Assembly (NCBI GenBank): GCA_020049615.1
Contig: JAIFKN010000240.1
Span: forward strand, 1-8,590
Direction: 5' to 3'
Source: a bacterium
Lineage (GTDB): Bacteria > Planctomycetota > UBA11346
DNA length: 8,590 nucleotides
The position numbers and the translations under genes were made by a program. Under the pieces are notes generated by a model. It had not been told where the DNA came from. It saw only the letters and a program-made list of their open reading frames with translations, and did no database searches. Numbering within the stretch: the stretch's first letter is position 1; each line of letters starts with the position of its first letter. Positions 1 to 8,300 of the stretch are shown here, in pieces.

Positions 1-11
1 TTGTCGCAGCT

Positions 12-39
12 CGGTTTCGTCGCATACGCTCCGAAACCG
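12..39. repeat. Inverted repeat, 8-bp perfect stem
   Basis: CGGTTTCG at 12-19 is exactly complementary to CGAAACCG at 32-39, with a 12-base loop. It is the outermost of three inverted repeats in the non-coding stretch downstream of the minus-strand ABC exporter gene. There is no T-run beside it, so it does not look like an intrinsic terminator. Function unknown; it could be part of a larger 3'-end element that continues left of the window. Confidence 0.5.
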
Positions 40-40
40 T

Positions 41-72
41 GGGCGGATGGGCTTCGCCCATTCTATCCGCCC
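41..72. repeat. Nested inverted repeat with asymmetric bulge
   Basis: GGGCGGA (41-47) pairs with TCCGCCC (66-72). Directly inside it, TGGGC (48-52) pairs with GCCCA (56-60) around a TTC loop, leaving TTCTA (61-65) as a one-sided 5-base bulge. All 12 pairs are Watson-Crick. Together with the stems at 12-39 and 90-112 it fills the non-coding region after the ABC exporter. The right part (61-72) belongs to the repeat shared with the other end of the window. The left part is not conserved there. Confidence 0.55.
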
Positions 73-114
73 ATCGCTGCTCGGCAGCCGCCCCATCGCT
101 ACGCGACGGGGCCC
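61..114 (-). repeat. Gene-3'-end repeat, copy A (after ABC exporter)
   Basis: Read on the minus strand, in the sense of the ABC gene, this 54-base segment matches 8446-8499 on the plus strand at 49 of 54 positions without gaps. It starts 12 bases after the exporter's stop codon. It contains a 10-bp hairpin (90-99 with 103-112, 3-base loop) and a 5-bp hairpin (GCTGC 76-80 with GCAGC 84-88). In the first hairpin the one stem difference from the other copy changes an A-T pair to G-T, which still pairs as G-U in the exporter's mRNA sense. No transposase or target-site duplication is visible. A dispersed 3'-untranslated or REP-like repeat is the best reading. Confidence 0.75.
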
Positions 115-126
115 TGGCTCGCGGCG

Positions 127-1896
<1,770 letters not shown>

Positions 1897-1903
1897 GTGC
1901 GGA

Positions 1904-1909
1904 ATCCTG
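1904..1909 (-). promoter_or_regulatory. CAGGAT element before ABC exporter start
   Basis: On the minus strand CAGGAT lies 7 bases before the ATG. It can be read as a Shine-Dalgarno (AGGA, 8-base spacing) or as a degenerate -10 hexamer of a leaderless promoter, like the TAGGAT boxes before the ferredoxin and thioredoxin genes. The best -35 candidate 17-18 bases upstream (TTTCCG) is poor, so the ribosome-site reading is at least as likely here. Confidence 0.35.
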
Positions 1910-2052
1910 GCGAGTGGTCGGAGCGCGCGGAAATGCGCGCCCTGGGCTCAGCCGGGGCGCTGATTCGGTGCGGGCAGGAAGGGTCTGCCGAGGCCGTCGA
2001 ATCGCGTCTGCACGTGGGGGTTCTAGCGATGTCTCAGCACAGCACCAGATGG

Positions 2053-2080
2053 CTGGCAGCCACCGCCGCCGGCATAGGAT
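2053..2080 (+). promoter_or_regulatory. Candidate leaderless promoter of the ferredoxin gene
   Basis: CTGGCA (2053-2058, 4 of 6 matches to TTGACA), a 16-base spacer and TAGGAT (2075-2080, fits TANNNT). Seven bases then lead to the GTG at 2088, so transcription would begin at or next to the start codon. The same bases include AGGA, which could instead act as a Shine-Dalgarno; sequence alone does not decide. Confidence 0.4.
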
Positions 2081-2087
2081 GCCGCCC

Positions 2088-2363
2088 GTGTCGACCATCA
2101 CCCTCAACGATCTGCCGCCCGCCCCGCTGCAGCGCGGCCAGGATCTGCTCGGCGCCATGCTCGATGCCGGCCTGCCGGCGATGTACCTGTGCATGGCCGG
2201 ATCGTGCGGCCGCTGCCGCTGCCGGGTCAGCGCCGGGCTTGAAGCGCTGGCGCCGCGCACCTCGGCCGAGGATTTCCACGGCTGCGAGGACGACCAGCGC
2301 CTCGCCTGCCAGGCCCGCCTCGATGTCGACGGCGATGTCCACGTCCACCAGCCCCCACGTTAG
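2088..2363 (+). CDS. Small plant-type [2Fe-2S] ferredoxin
   Basis: A 91-residue one-electron carrier, expected in the cytoplasm. The four cluster ligands follow the plant-type pattern Cys35-x4-Cys40-x2-Cys43-x30-Cys74 in the context YLCMAGSCGRC ... RLAC. Two further cysteines (45 and 66) are not part of the pattern. The protein is a stand-alone domain, slightly shorter than typical plant-type ferredoxins. The GTG at 2088 was chosen because AGGAT ends 7 bases before it and the product then begins directly with the first beta strand (STITLNDL). An in-frame ATG at 2079 overlaps the AGGA and would add only three residues. The redox partner is not in this window. The stop codon TAG forms the first three bases of the TAGGAT box before the thioredoxin gene, 9 bases upstream of its ATG. 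Confidence 0.88.
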   Translation: MSTITLNDLPPAPLQRGQDLLGAMLDAGLPAMYLCMAGSCGRCRCRVSAGLEALAPRTSAEDFHGCEDDQRLACQARLDVDGDVHVHQPPR

Positions 2364-2366
2364 GAT
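2361..2366 (+). promoter_or_regulatory. TAGGAT box before thioredoxin-like gene
   Basis: TAGGAT ends 6 bases before the ATG at 2373 and its first three bases are the ferredoxin stop codon. It provides either a -10 hexamer for a leaderless transcript or an AGGA ribosome site (7-base spacing). No good -35 is seen 16-18 bases upstream. With such close spacing, co-transcription with the ferredoxin and use as a ribosome site are plausible. Confidence 0.35.
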
Positions 2367-2372
2367 CCCACC

Positions 2373-2801
2373 ATGCTGCGCACCGTCCTCTGCCTCGCCC
2401 TCGCCACCCTCGCCGCTGCCGCCGACTGGACCACCGGCTGGACCAATGCCGCCGCGGCCGCCGCCAAGGCGAAGAAGCCCATTCTCGCCGACTTCACCGG
2501 TTCCGACTGGTGCGGCTGGTGCGTCAAGCTGAAGGCCGAGGTGTTCAACACCCCCGAGTTCGCCGCCTGGGCCAAGGACAAGGTCGTGCTGCTGGAGGTC
2601 GACTTCCCGCGCAAGACCCAGCTCGCCGCCGACCTGGCGAAGGAGAACCAGGCCCTGGCCGAGAAGCACGAGATCCAGGGCTTCCCGACCATCGTACTGC
2701 TCTCCGCGACCGGCGAGGAGATCGGCCGGCTCGGCTACAAGCCCGGCGGCCCGAAGGCGTGGATCGCCGCCGCCGAGGCGATCCTCGCCGCCAAGCCCTG
2801 A
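2373..2801 (+). CDS. Exported thioredoxin-fold protein (CGWC active site)
   Basis: A 142-residue thioredoxin-like protein. Residues 1-17 form a signal peptide (MLRTVLCLALATLAAAA), so it should act outside the cytoplasm. The redox motif is Trp46-Cys47-Gly48-Trp49-Cys50, preceded by a beta strand (KPILADFTGSD). The cis-proline of the fold is Pro105 in IQGFPTIVL, followed by the last strands and a C-terminal helix to residue 142. Both cysteines are present, so thiol-disulfide activity is expected, but whether it reduces, oxidises or isomerises partners cannot be read. The FTGSDWCGWC form resembles thioredoxin-family proteins I associate with the PVC bacteria. It follows the ferredoxin by 9 bases and may be co-transcribed with it. 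A functional link between a cytoplasmic ferredoxin and an exported thioredoxin is not shown. Confidence 0.9.
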   Translation: MLRTVLCLALATLAAAADWTTGWTNAAAAAAKAKKPILADFTGSDWCGWCVKLKAEVFNTPEFAAWAKDKVVLLEVDFPRKTQLAADLAKENQALAEKHEIQGFPTIVLLSATGEEIGRLGYKPGGPKAWIAAAEAILAAKP

Positions 2802-2849
2802 ACGCCCGGATGAAGACGGTGTAGGTGGCTGATGAGCGGCGCATGAGTC

Positions 2850-2878
2850 TTGCCGCTGGGCGGTGGCGCGTCTAGCCT
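2850..2878 (+). promoter_or_regulatory. Candidate leaderless promoter of binding-protein-fold gene
   Basis: TTGCCG (2850-2855, 4 of 6 to TTGACA), an exact 17-base spacer and TAGCCT (2873-2878, fits TANNNT). Seven bases then lead to the ATG at 2886. No AGG-type ribosome site lies in front of the gene, so this is the clearest leaderless-type case in the window. Confidence 0.5.
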
Positions 2879-2885
2879 CCCGCCC

Positions 2886-3557
2886 ATGCCGACCGTCATC
2901 ATCGCGCATGAGAATCGACCGTCACCACCCTGGATAGGCGCCAGGTCGGATGGGTTCGACCAGATCCTGGTGCGGGAGGCCGCGCTGCATGCCGGCATGG
3001 CGGTGCGCCTCCAGCCCATGCCGTGGGATCACTGCTTCTCCGCCGCCGAGGCGGGCGAAGTCGACGGCGTGCTGTCCGCGTCCTACCGCCTGCGTCGGCT
3101 GAGCGCCGTCGTCTACCCGACGCTCGGCGATGGCAGACCAGACACCGCGCGCTGCCTGCACACCGACAGCTACGCCATCTACCGCCGCATCGGCGTGCAG
3201 CCGCATCCCGACGAGCGCGTCGCGGCTCCCCGTGGCTTCGCCGTGGTCGAGATCCTGTCGGACCTCGGCATCGGGGTGGACGACCGCAGCGACGACCCCG
3301 GGGCTATCCTCGCCGATCTCGCGGAGGGCCGCTGCTCGGCCGCCGCCCTGCTCAGCGAGGTCGCGGACCGCATGGTGGCCGGATCGCCAGCCTGGCGCTC
3401 CCGCATCGTCCGCGACCCGATGCTGCTGCCGGCCAAACCATATTACCTGGTCTTCTCCAAACCGTTCCATGCCAAGGAACCAGCCGCCTGCACCGCCTTG
3501 TGGCTTGCCATCGCCACGATGCGCGGCTCGGTCGCTTGGCGGAACCGCTTGGGCTGA
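2886..3557 (+). CDS. Solute-binding-protein family 3-like protein without signal peptide
   Basis: A 223-residue protein with the type II periplasmic-binding fold seen in amino-acid ABC transporter binding proteins (SBP_bac_3-like). The recognisable part is residues 24-79: FDQILVREAALHAG, then PMPWDHCFSAAEAGEVDGVLSASYRLRRLSAVVYP, matching the family pattern of a PW.RC-like turn, a helix ending in G.vD, then S..R...Y. The second lobe starts about residue 113 and the chain returns near 185 (PYYLVFSK). There is no signal peptide or lipobox: the product begins directly with the first beta strand (PTVIIAHEN). The frame cannot supply one, since it is closed by a stop at 2844-2846. The ATG at 2886 is preferred over an upstream TTG (2850) that lies in the promoter. 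No ABC permease or ATPase for an importer is adjacent. The ligand is unknown, and location is cytoplasmic unless exported another way. Confidence 0.75.
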   Translation: MPTVIIAHENRPSPPWIGARSDGFDQILVREAALHAGMAVRLQPMPWDHCFSAAEAGEVDGVLSASYRLRRLSAVVYPTLGDGRPDTARCLHTDSYAIYRRIGVQPHPDERVAAPRGFAVVEILSDLGIGVDDRSDDPGAILADLAEGRCSAAALLSEVADRMVAGSPAWRSRIVRDPMLLPAKPYYLVFSKPFHAKEPAACTALWLAIATMRGSVAWRNRLG

Positions 3558-3576
3558 CGTCGAGCTGCGCTCTGGC

Positions 3577-3603
3577 TTGACCGCGCGCCCGATCGCCCAT
3601 CAT
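3577..3603 (+). promoter_or_regulatory. Candidate promoter of the TetR-efflux operon
   Basis: TTGACC (3577-3582, 5 of 6 to TTGACA), a short 15-base spacer and CATCAT (3598-3603, 4 of 6 to TATAAT). The predicted transcription start falls inside the palindrome at 3602-3625, which would let a bound repressor block initiation. The short spacer makes the exact -10 uncertain. Confidence 0.4.
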
Positions 3604-3625
3604 TCAGTCATTCGACTGACTGAAT
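3602..3625. promoter_or_regulatory. 24-bp palindromic operator for the TetR repressor
   Basis: Half-sites ATTCAGTCA (3602-3610) and TGACTGAAT (3617-3625) are perfect inverted repeats. The centre TTCGAC keeps TCGA symmetric, so 11 of 12 pairs match; the only mismatch is 3611/3616. It ends one base before the TetR start codon and overlaps the predicted transcription start. Size, symmetry and position are typical of autoregulatory TetR-family operators. Repression of the downstream pump through this site is inference. Confidence 0.8.
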
Positions 3626-3626
3626 C

Positions 3627-4295
3627 ATGCCACTGCCCCTCGCCGCCCATGCCTCGACTCGCGAGCAGCTCATCCTCGCTGCAGGCAAGCTGTTTGGCCA
3701 ACAGGGTTTCGATAGTGTCAGCACGCGTGCCATCGCCGCCGCATGCGGGGCGAATCTCGCTGCCATCCACTACCATTTCGGCAGCAAGCAGGCGCTCTAT
3801 CTGGCTGTGCTGGAGACGGTGTGCCGGCACCACCAGACGGTCTTCCGCGAGGCCGATGACCCGGCCAGCCAGCCCGGGGCCCTCGACACGCCTGCCGGAG
3901 CGGCGCAGGCGATCCGCGCCAGGGTCGGGCTCTTCTTCAGCATGGTCCTGGGACCACGTTCGATCCCCTGGCAATCGCAACTCATCCTCCGCGAGATGAC
4001 CCAGCCCTCCTCGCAGCACAGCCTCATCGTCGAGCGCATCGCTGCGCCGATGCACGCCCGCTGGCTCGCCATCCACCGCCGCGTCCGTCCGCAGGCTTCC
4101 GAAGCCGAAGCCCAGGTCTGGGCCCTGCATCTGCCGGCAATGCTGCGACTGCTGATGACGGCCCGCCCGACCCTGCAGCTGATCATGGGCACCGACCGGC
4201 TCGAATCCGCCTTCTTCGACCAAGCCGTCCGCCAGACCGCGGATGCGATGATCCTGCTGCTGCACCTGCCGCTGCCCGGGGAGGGCGCCCCATGA
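3627..4295 (+). CDS. TetR/AcrR-family transcriptional repressor of the efflux operon
   Basis: A 222-residue one-component regulator. The N-terminal DNA-binding domain spans about residues 11-60: helix 1 REQLILAAGKLFGQQGF, then the helix-turn-helix VSTRAIAAACGANLAAIHYHFGSKQALY (31-58), a textbook TetR signature. The ligand-binding C-terminal domain, with LILREMTQPS (119-128), resembles the CecR/YbiH-type branch (DUF1956-like) often paired with efflux genes; the ligand is unknown. The ATG at 3627 follows the palindromic operator by one base and has no Shine-Dalgarno, so its mRNA leader must be very short. The stop overlaps the adaptor start (ATGA, 4292-4295), so repressor, adaptor and pump are one operon. 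The expected logic is autorepression relieved by a pump substrate. Confidence 0.93.
   Translation: MPLPLAAHASTREQLILAAGKLFGQQGFDSVSTRAIAAACGANLAAIHYHFGSKQALYLAVLETVCRHHQTVFREADDPASQPGALDTPAGAAQAIRARVGLFFSMVLGPRSIPWQSQLILREMTQPSSQHSLIVERIAAPMHARWLAIHRRVRPQASEAEAQVWALHLPAMLRLLMTARPTLQLIMGTDRLESAFFDQAVRQTADAMILLLHLPLPGEGAP
4278..4285 (+). promoter_or_regulatory. Shine-Dalgarno of the adaptor gene
   Basis: GGGGAGGG lies 6 bases before the ATG at 4292, inside the end of the TetR gene. It is the strongest ribosome site in the window and fixes the adaptor start. It shows that this genome does use Shine-Dalgarno initiation for an operon-internal gene, in contrast to the TANNNT-preceded first genes. 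Confidence 0.7.
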
Positions 4296-5371
4296 GTCCT
4301 GCCCGCATCATCTCCGCCATTCTGCTGCTCGCCGCCGCCGGTGGCATCGCCGTGGTCGTGATCCGCGCCCGGCGCACCCCGGCGCCGACCGCCGCGCACA
4401 CCGCCCTGACCGTGACGCTGACCAGGCCAGAGCAGGCCGCGTGGCCGCGCAGCGTGCCTGCGAACGGCCCGCTGGCGGCCTGGCAGGAGGTGGTGGTGGC
4501 GGCGGAGACCGGCGGTCTGCGCATCGCCGACCTGCTGGTCGACGTCGGCGCCGTGGTGGCACGCGGCCAGGAACTCGCCCGCCTGGCCGACGACAGCGTG
4601 CAGGCCGACGTGGCGGTGGCGCGGGCCCAGCTGGCGCACAGCGAGGCTGCCCTGGCCGAGGCCACGGCCAACGCCGACCGCGCCCGCCGCTCGGCCGATG
4701 GCACCCTGTCCGAACAGCAGACGACCCAGTACCTCACCGCCGAACGGCGCGCCGTCGCCGAGCGCGCCGCCTCCGCCGCGCGCCTGGCCAACCAGGAGCT
4801 GCGCCTGGCCCAGACCCGCATCCGCGCCCCCGACGACGGCATCGTCTCGGCCCGTCCAGCCGTGCTTGGCGCGGTGGTGCCGGCCGGCAGCGAGCTGTTC
4901 CGGCTGATCCGCCAGGGCCGCATCATGTGGCTGGCCGAACTCGATGCGGCGCCGGCCGCGCAGGTGCGCCCGGGCCTGACCGCCCGCCTCGACCTGCCGG
5001 ACGGCACCAGCTGCAGCGGCACGGTCGAGCTGGTCGAGCCGGCCGCCGACCCCGGCACCCGCCTGCTGCGCGTGCGCGTCGCGCTGCCGGCCGCGGCTGG
5101 GGCGCGCGCCGGCTGGTACGCGCGCGGCGCCATCGCGCTGGGCGACAGCCCCGCCCTGCACCTGCCGGAATCGGCGCTGGTGCTGCGCGACGGGCGCAGC
5201 CTGGTCTTCGTCTGCGTCGGGCGCGAGCGCGTCGAGCAGCGCCTGGTCACCACCGGGCGGCGCCAGGGCGGCCGGGTCGAGATCACCGGCGGGCTGGCCG
5301 CCGACGTCGAGGTGGTCGCCGCCGGCGGCGCCTTCCTCGACGACGGCGACCACGTCCGGGTGCAGCCGTGA
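4292..5371 (+). CDS. RND efflux periplasmic adaptor (membrane fusion protein, HlyD/AcrA family)
   Basis: A 359-residue adaptor that links an inner-membrane RND pump to an outer-membrane channel. An N-terminal membrane anchor covers residues 6-24 (ISAILLLAAAGGIAVVVI). There is no lipobox cysteine, so it is a membrane-anchored rather than lipidated adaptor. The order is: first lipoyl half about 65-100 (ETGGLRIADLLVDVGAVVARGQELARLAD); a short alpha-hairpin of about 35 residues per helix (102-172, AQLAHSEAALAEA... and ERRAVAERAASAARLANQEL); second lipoyl half 173-207 (TRIRAPDDGIVSARPAVLGAVVPAGSELFRL); beta-barrel about 210-285; and membrane-proximal domain about 290-359 (LPESALVLRDGRSLVFV). The start is fixed by GGGGAGGG and the ATGA overlap with the TetR stop. 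The stop TGA overlaps the RND GTG start, so the two are translationally coupled. Confidence 0.93.
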   Translation: MSPARIISAILLLAAAGGIAVVVIRARRTPAPTAAHTALTVTLTRPEQAAWPRSVPANGPLAAWQEVVVAAETGGLRIADLLVDVGAVVARGQELARLADDSVQADVAVARAQLAHSEAALAEATANADRARRSADGTLSEQQTTQYLTAERRAVAERAASAARLANQELRLAQTRIRAPDDGIVSARPAVLGAVVPAGSELFRLIRQGRIMWLAELDAAPAAQVRPGLTARLDLPDGTSCSGTVELVEPAADPGTRLLRVRVALPAAAGARAGWYARGAIALGDSPALHLPESALVLRDGRSLVFVCVGRERVEQRLVTTGRRQGGRVEITGGLAADVEVVAAGGAFLDDGDHVRVQP

Positions 5372-8300
5372 ACGTCAGCACCTGGTCGATCCGCCGGCCG
5401 GTGCCGGCGCTGCTGCTGTTCGCCCTGCTGACCGTGCTGGGCCTCGGCGCCTTCCGCCAGCTCGGCATCCAGAACTTCCCCGACATCGATGTGCCGGTGA
5501 TCACGGTGGCGGCGGCGCTGGAGGGCGCGGCTCCGCCGCAGCTCGAGACGGAAGTGGCTCGCAAGCTCGAGGACAGCGTCGCCTCTCTCGGCGGCATCGA
5601 GCACATCCGCACCACCATCACCGACGGCATGGTGGCGATGCGCGTCGAGTTCGAAATCGACAAGGACAGCGAGGTCGCGCTCAACGAGGTGCGCAACGCA
5701 GTCGATGCAGTGCGCGGCGATCTGCCCGCCGACCTGCGCGATCCGGTGGTCTCGCGCGTCAGCACCGCCGGCGCCGCGGTCAGCACCTGGACGGTGCGCT
5801 CGGACCGCCTGGACGAGACCGAACTGTCGTGGTTCATCGACAACGACGTGGCCAAGGCCCTGCTGGCGGTGAAGGGCGTCGGCAAGGTCTCACGCATCGG
5901 CGGCATCGACCGCGAGGTGCAGATCGACCTCGACCCGGTACGCATGGCCGGGCTCGGACTGACCGCGGCCGACATCAGCCGGCGCCTCGACGAGGTGCAG
6001 CGCGACGCCTCCGGCGGCCGCGGCGACATCGGCGGCGCGGTCCAGTCGGTGCGCACCCTGGCGGCGGTTGGCACCGCCGACGGCCTGGCCGCCCTGGAGA
6101 TCCCGGTCGGCGGCGGCAGGCAGGTCCGCCTCGACCGCGTGGCCACGGTCAGCGACGGCCACGCCGAGCGCTCCTCCTATGCCCTCGCCGACGGCGTCGA
6201 GGTCGTCGCCTTCAACGTCTCGCGCACACGCGGCGCTTCCGAGGTCGCGGTGGCCGCCGGCGTGCAGAAGGCGCTGACGCGGCTGCGCGCGGCCAATCCC
6301 CAGGTGCGCATCGAGGAGGCGTTCAACAGCGTCGACCCGGTGCTCGACAACTACCGTGGCTCGATGGAGCTGCTGTGGGAGGGCGCCATCCTCGCCGTGC
6401 TGGTGGTGTTCTGGTTCCTGCGCGACTGGCGTGCGACCGTCATCTCGGCCATCGCCCTGCCCCTGTCGATCCTGCCCACCTTCCTGGTCATGCAGTGGTG
6501 CGGCTTCAGCCTCAATCTCCTCACCCTCCTCGCCCTCGCCCTGGTGGTCGGCATCCTGGTCGACGACGCGATCGTCGAAGTCGAGAACATCGTCCGCCAT
6601 CTGCGCATGGGCAAGAACCCCATCGACGCCGCGATCGAGGCTGCCGACGAGATCGGCCTGGCGGTCATCGCCACTTCGTTGACCCTGGTCGCGGTCTTCC
6701 TGCCAACCGCCTTCATGGGCGGCATACCGGGCCGCTTCTTCATCCAGTTCGGCGTCACCACTGCGACCGCGGTGCTCGCCTCGCTGCTCGTGGCGCGGCT
6801 GCTCACGCCGATGATGTCGGCCTACGGCCTCAAGGCGCACCCGCCCGCAGCGGGCGACGGCCGGCTGATGTCGGCCTACCTGGGGGCCGCCCGCTGGTGC
6901 CTGGCCCACCGCCTGCTCTCGACCCTCGGGGTGGCGGCTTTCTTCATCGGCTCGCTGCTGCTGGTCCCCCTGCTGCCAACCGGTTTCGTCCCGGCCGCCG
7001 ACCGCGACCAGACCACGGTCAACCTCGCCCTGCCGCCGGGCACGCCGATCGCCGGCACCCGTGCCGCGGCGCTGGAGGCCAGTCGCATGCTCGCCTCGTT
7101 CCCCGAGGTGACGCACGTGTTCGCCGCCGTCGGCAGCTCGGCTGGCGGCGGTGGACCGCTCGATGCCGGCGGCGGCACGGATGTACGCAAGGCGGCTCTG
7201 ACCGTCAGCCTGCTGCACCGCACCGGCCGGATACCGCAGGCGCAGGTGGAGTCGGCCATCCGCGAGCGGCTGCGCACCCTGCCGGGGGCACGCGTCTCGG
7301 TCGGCGGCTCGCACAGCGGCGAGAAGCTGACCATCACCCTGGCCAGCGACGACCCCATCGCCCTGGCCGCCGCCGGCCAGCACGCGCTTGAAGGCCTGCG
7401 GGGCCTGCGCGGCGTCGGCAACGTGACCTCCGGCGCCAGCCTGCAGCGCCCCGAGATCCACATCCGGCCGGACGCCCTGCGCTGCAGCGACCTCGGCGTC
7501 ACCGCCCAGGGCCTGGCGGCCGCGGTGCGCATCGCCAGCGGCGGCGACTTCTCCGCCGCCCTGCCCAAGCTGAACCTGCCCAGCCGGCAGGTGCCGATCC
7601 GTGTGCGCCTGGCTCCATCCTTCCGCCAGGATCTGACCGCCATCGGCGGACTGGGCGTGCCGACCGCGCGCGGAGTGGTCCCGCTCGGCTCGCTGGCCGA
7701 GCTCGGCCTCGGCGGCGGACCGGCGCAGGTCGACCGGCTCGACCGCATGCGCACCGTGTCGCTCGACATCGAGCTGGCCGGCCGGCCCCTCGGAGACGTG
7801 CTGGCCGAGGCCAACCGCCTGCCTGCCCTGGCCGACCTGCCGCCCGGCGTGACCCGCTCCAGCGGCGGCGACGCCGAGCGCATGGCCGAGCTGTTCGGCC
7901 GCTTCGGCTCGGCCATGCTCATCGGCATCCTCTGCATCTACATCGTGCTGGTGCTGCTGTTCCACGACTTCCTGCAGCCGGTCACCATCCTGGTCGCGCT
8001 GCCGCTGTCGGCCGGCGGCGCATTCATCGCCCTGCTGTCGACCGGCAACGGCATCTCCATGCCCTCGGTCATCGGCCTGCTCATGCTCATGGGCATCGTG
8101 ACCAAGAATTCGATCCTGCTGGTCGAGTACGCCCTGGTGGCGCGGCGCGAACGCGGGCTTGAGCGCAGCGCGGCCCTGATCGACGCCTGCCACAAGCGCG
8201 CCAGGCCGATCCTCATGACCACCATCGCGATGACCGCCGGCATGCTGCCGGTGGCCCTCGGCCTGGGCGCCGAGCCGAGCTTCCGCTCGCCCATGGCCAT

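Larger units (their letters stand above)
1897..2087. other. Divergent intergenic region, exporter/ferredoxin
   Basis: These 191 bases separate divergently transcribed genes and should carry both promoters. Besides the elements listed separately, it contains a 6-bp inverted repeat GCGCGC (1923-1928 and 1935-1940) with a 6-base spacer, which would sit in the upstream promoter region of the exporter gene. I see no convincing RNA gene or additional reading frame. Confidence 0.5.

Noticed and set aside
2079..2081. ATG at 2079 as the ferredoxin start
   Set aside because: It overlaps the AGGA that would serve as ribosome site or -10 box. The GTG at 2088 has proper spacing and begins the fold directly.
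2034..2909. Minus-strand open frame of 291 codons
   Set aside because: It covers the ferredoxin and thioredoxin genes antisense. Those have diagnostic cysteine motifs and this frame has none.
4441..5367. N-terminal extension of the RND reading frame
   Set aside because: This open stretch is out of frame with the adaptor gene, is Arg/Gly/Ala-rich and has no domain. The family N terminus starts at the GTG at 5368.
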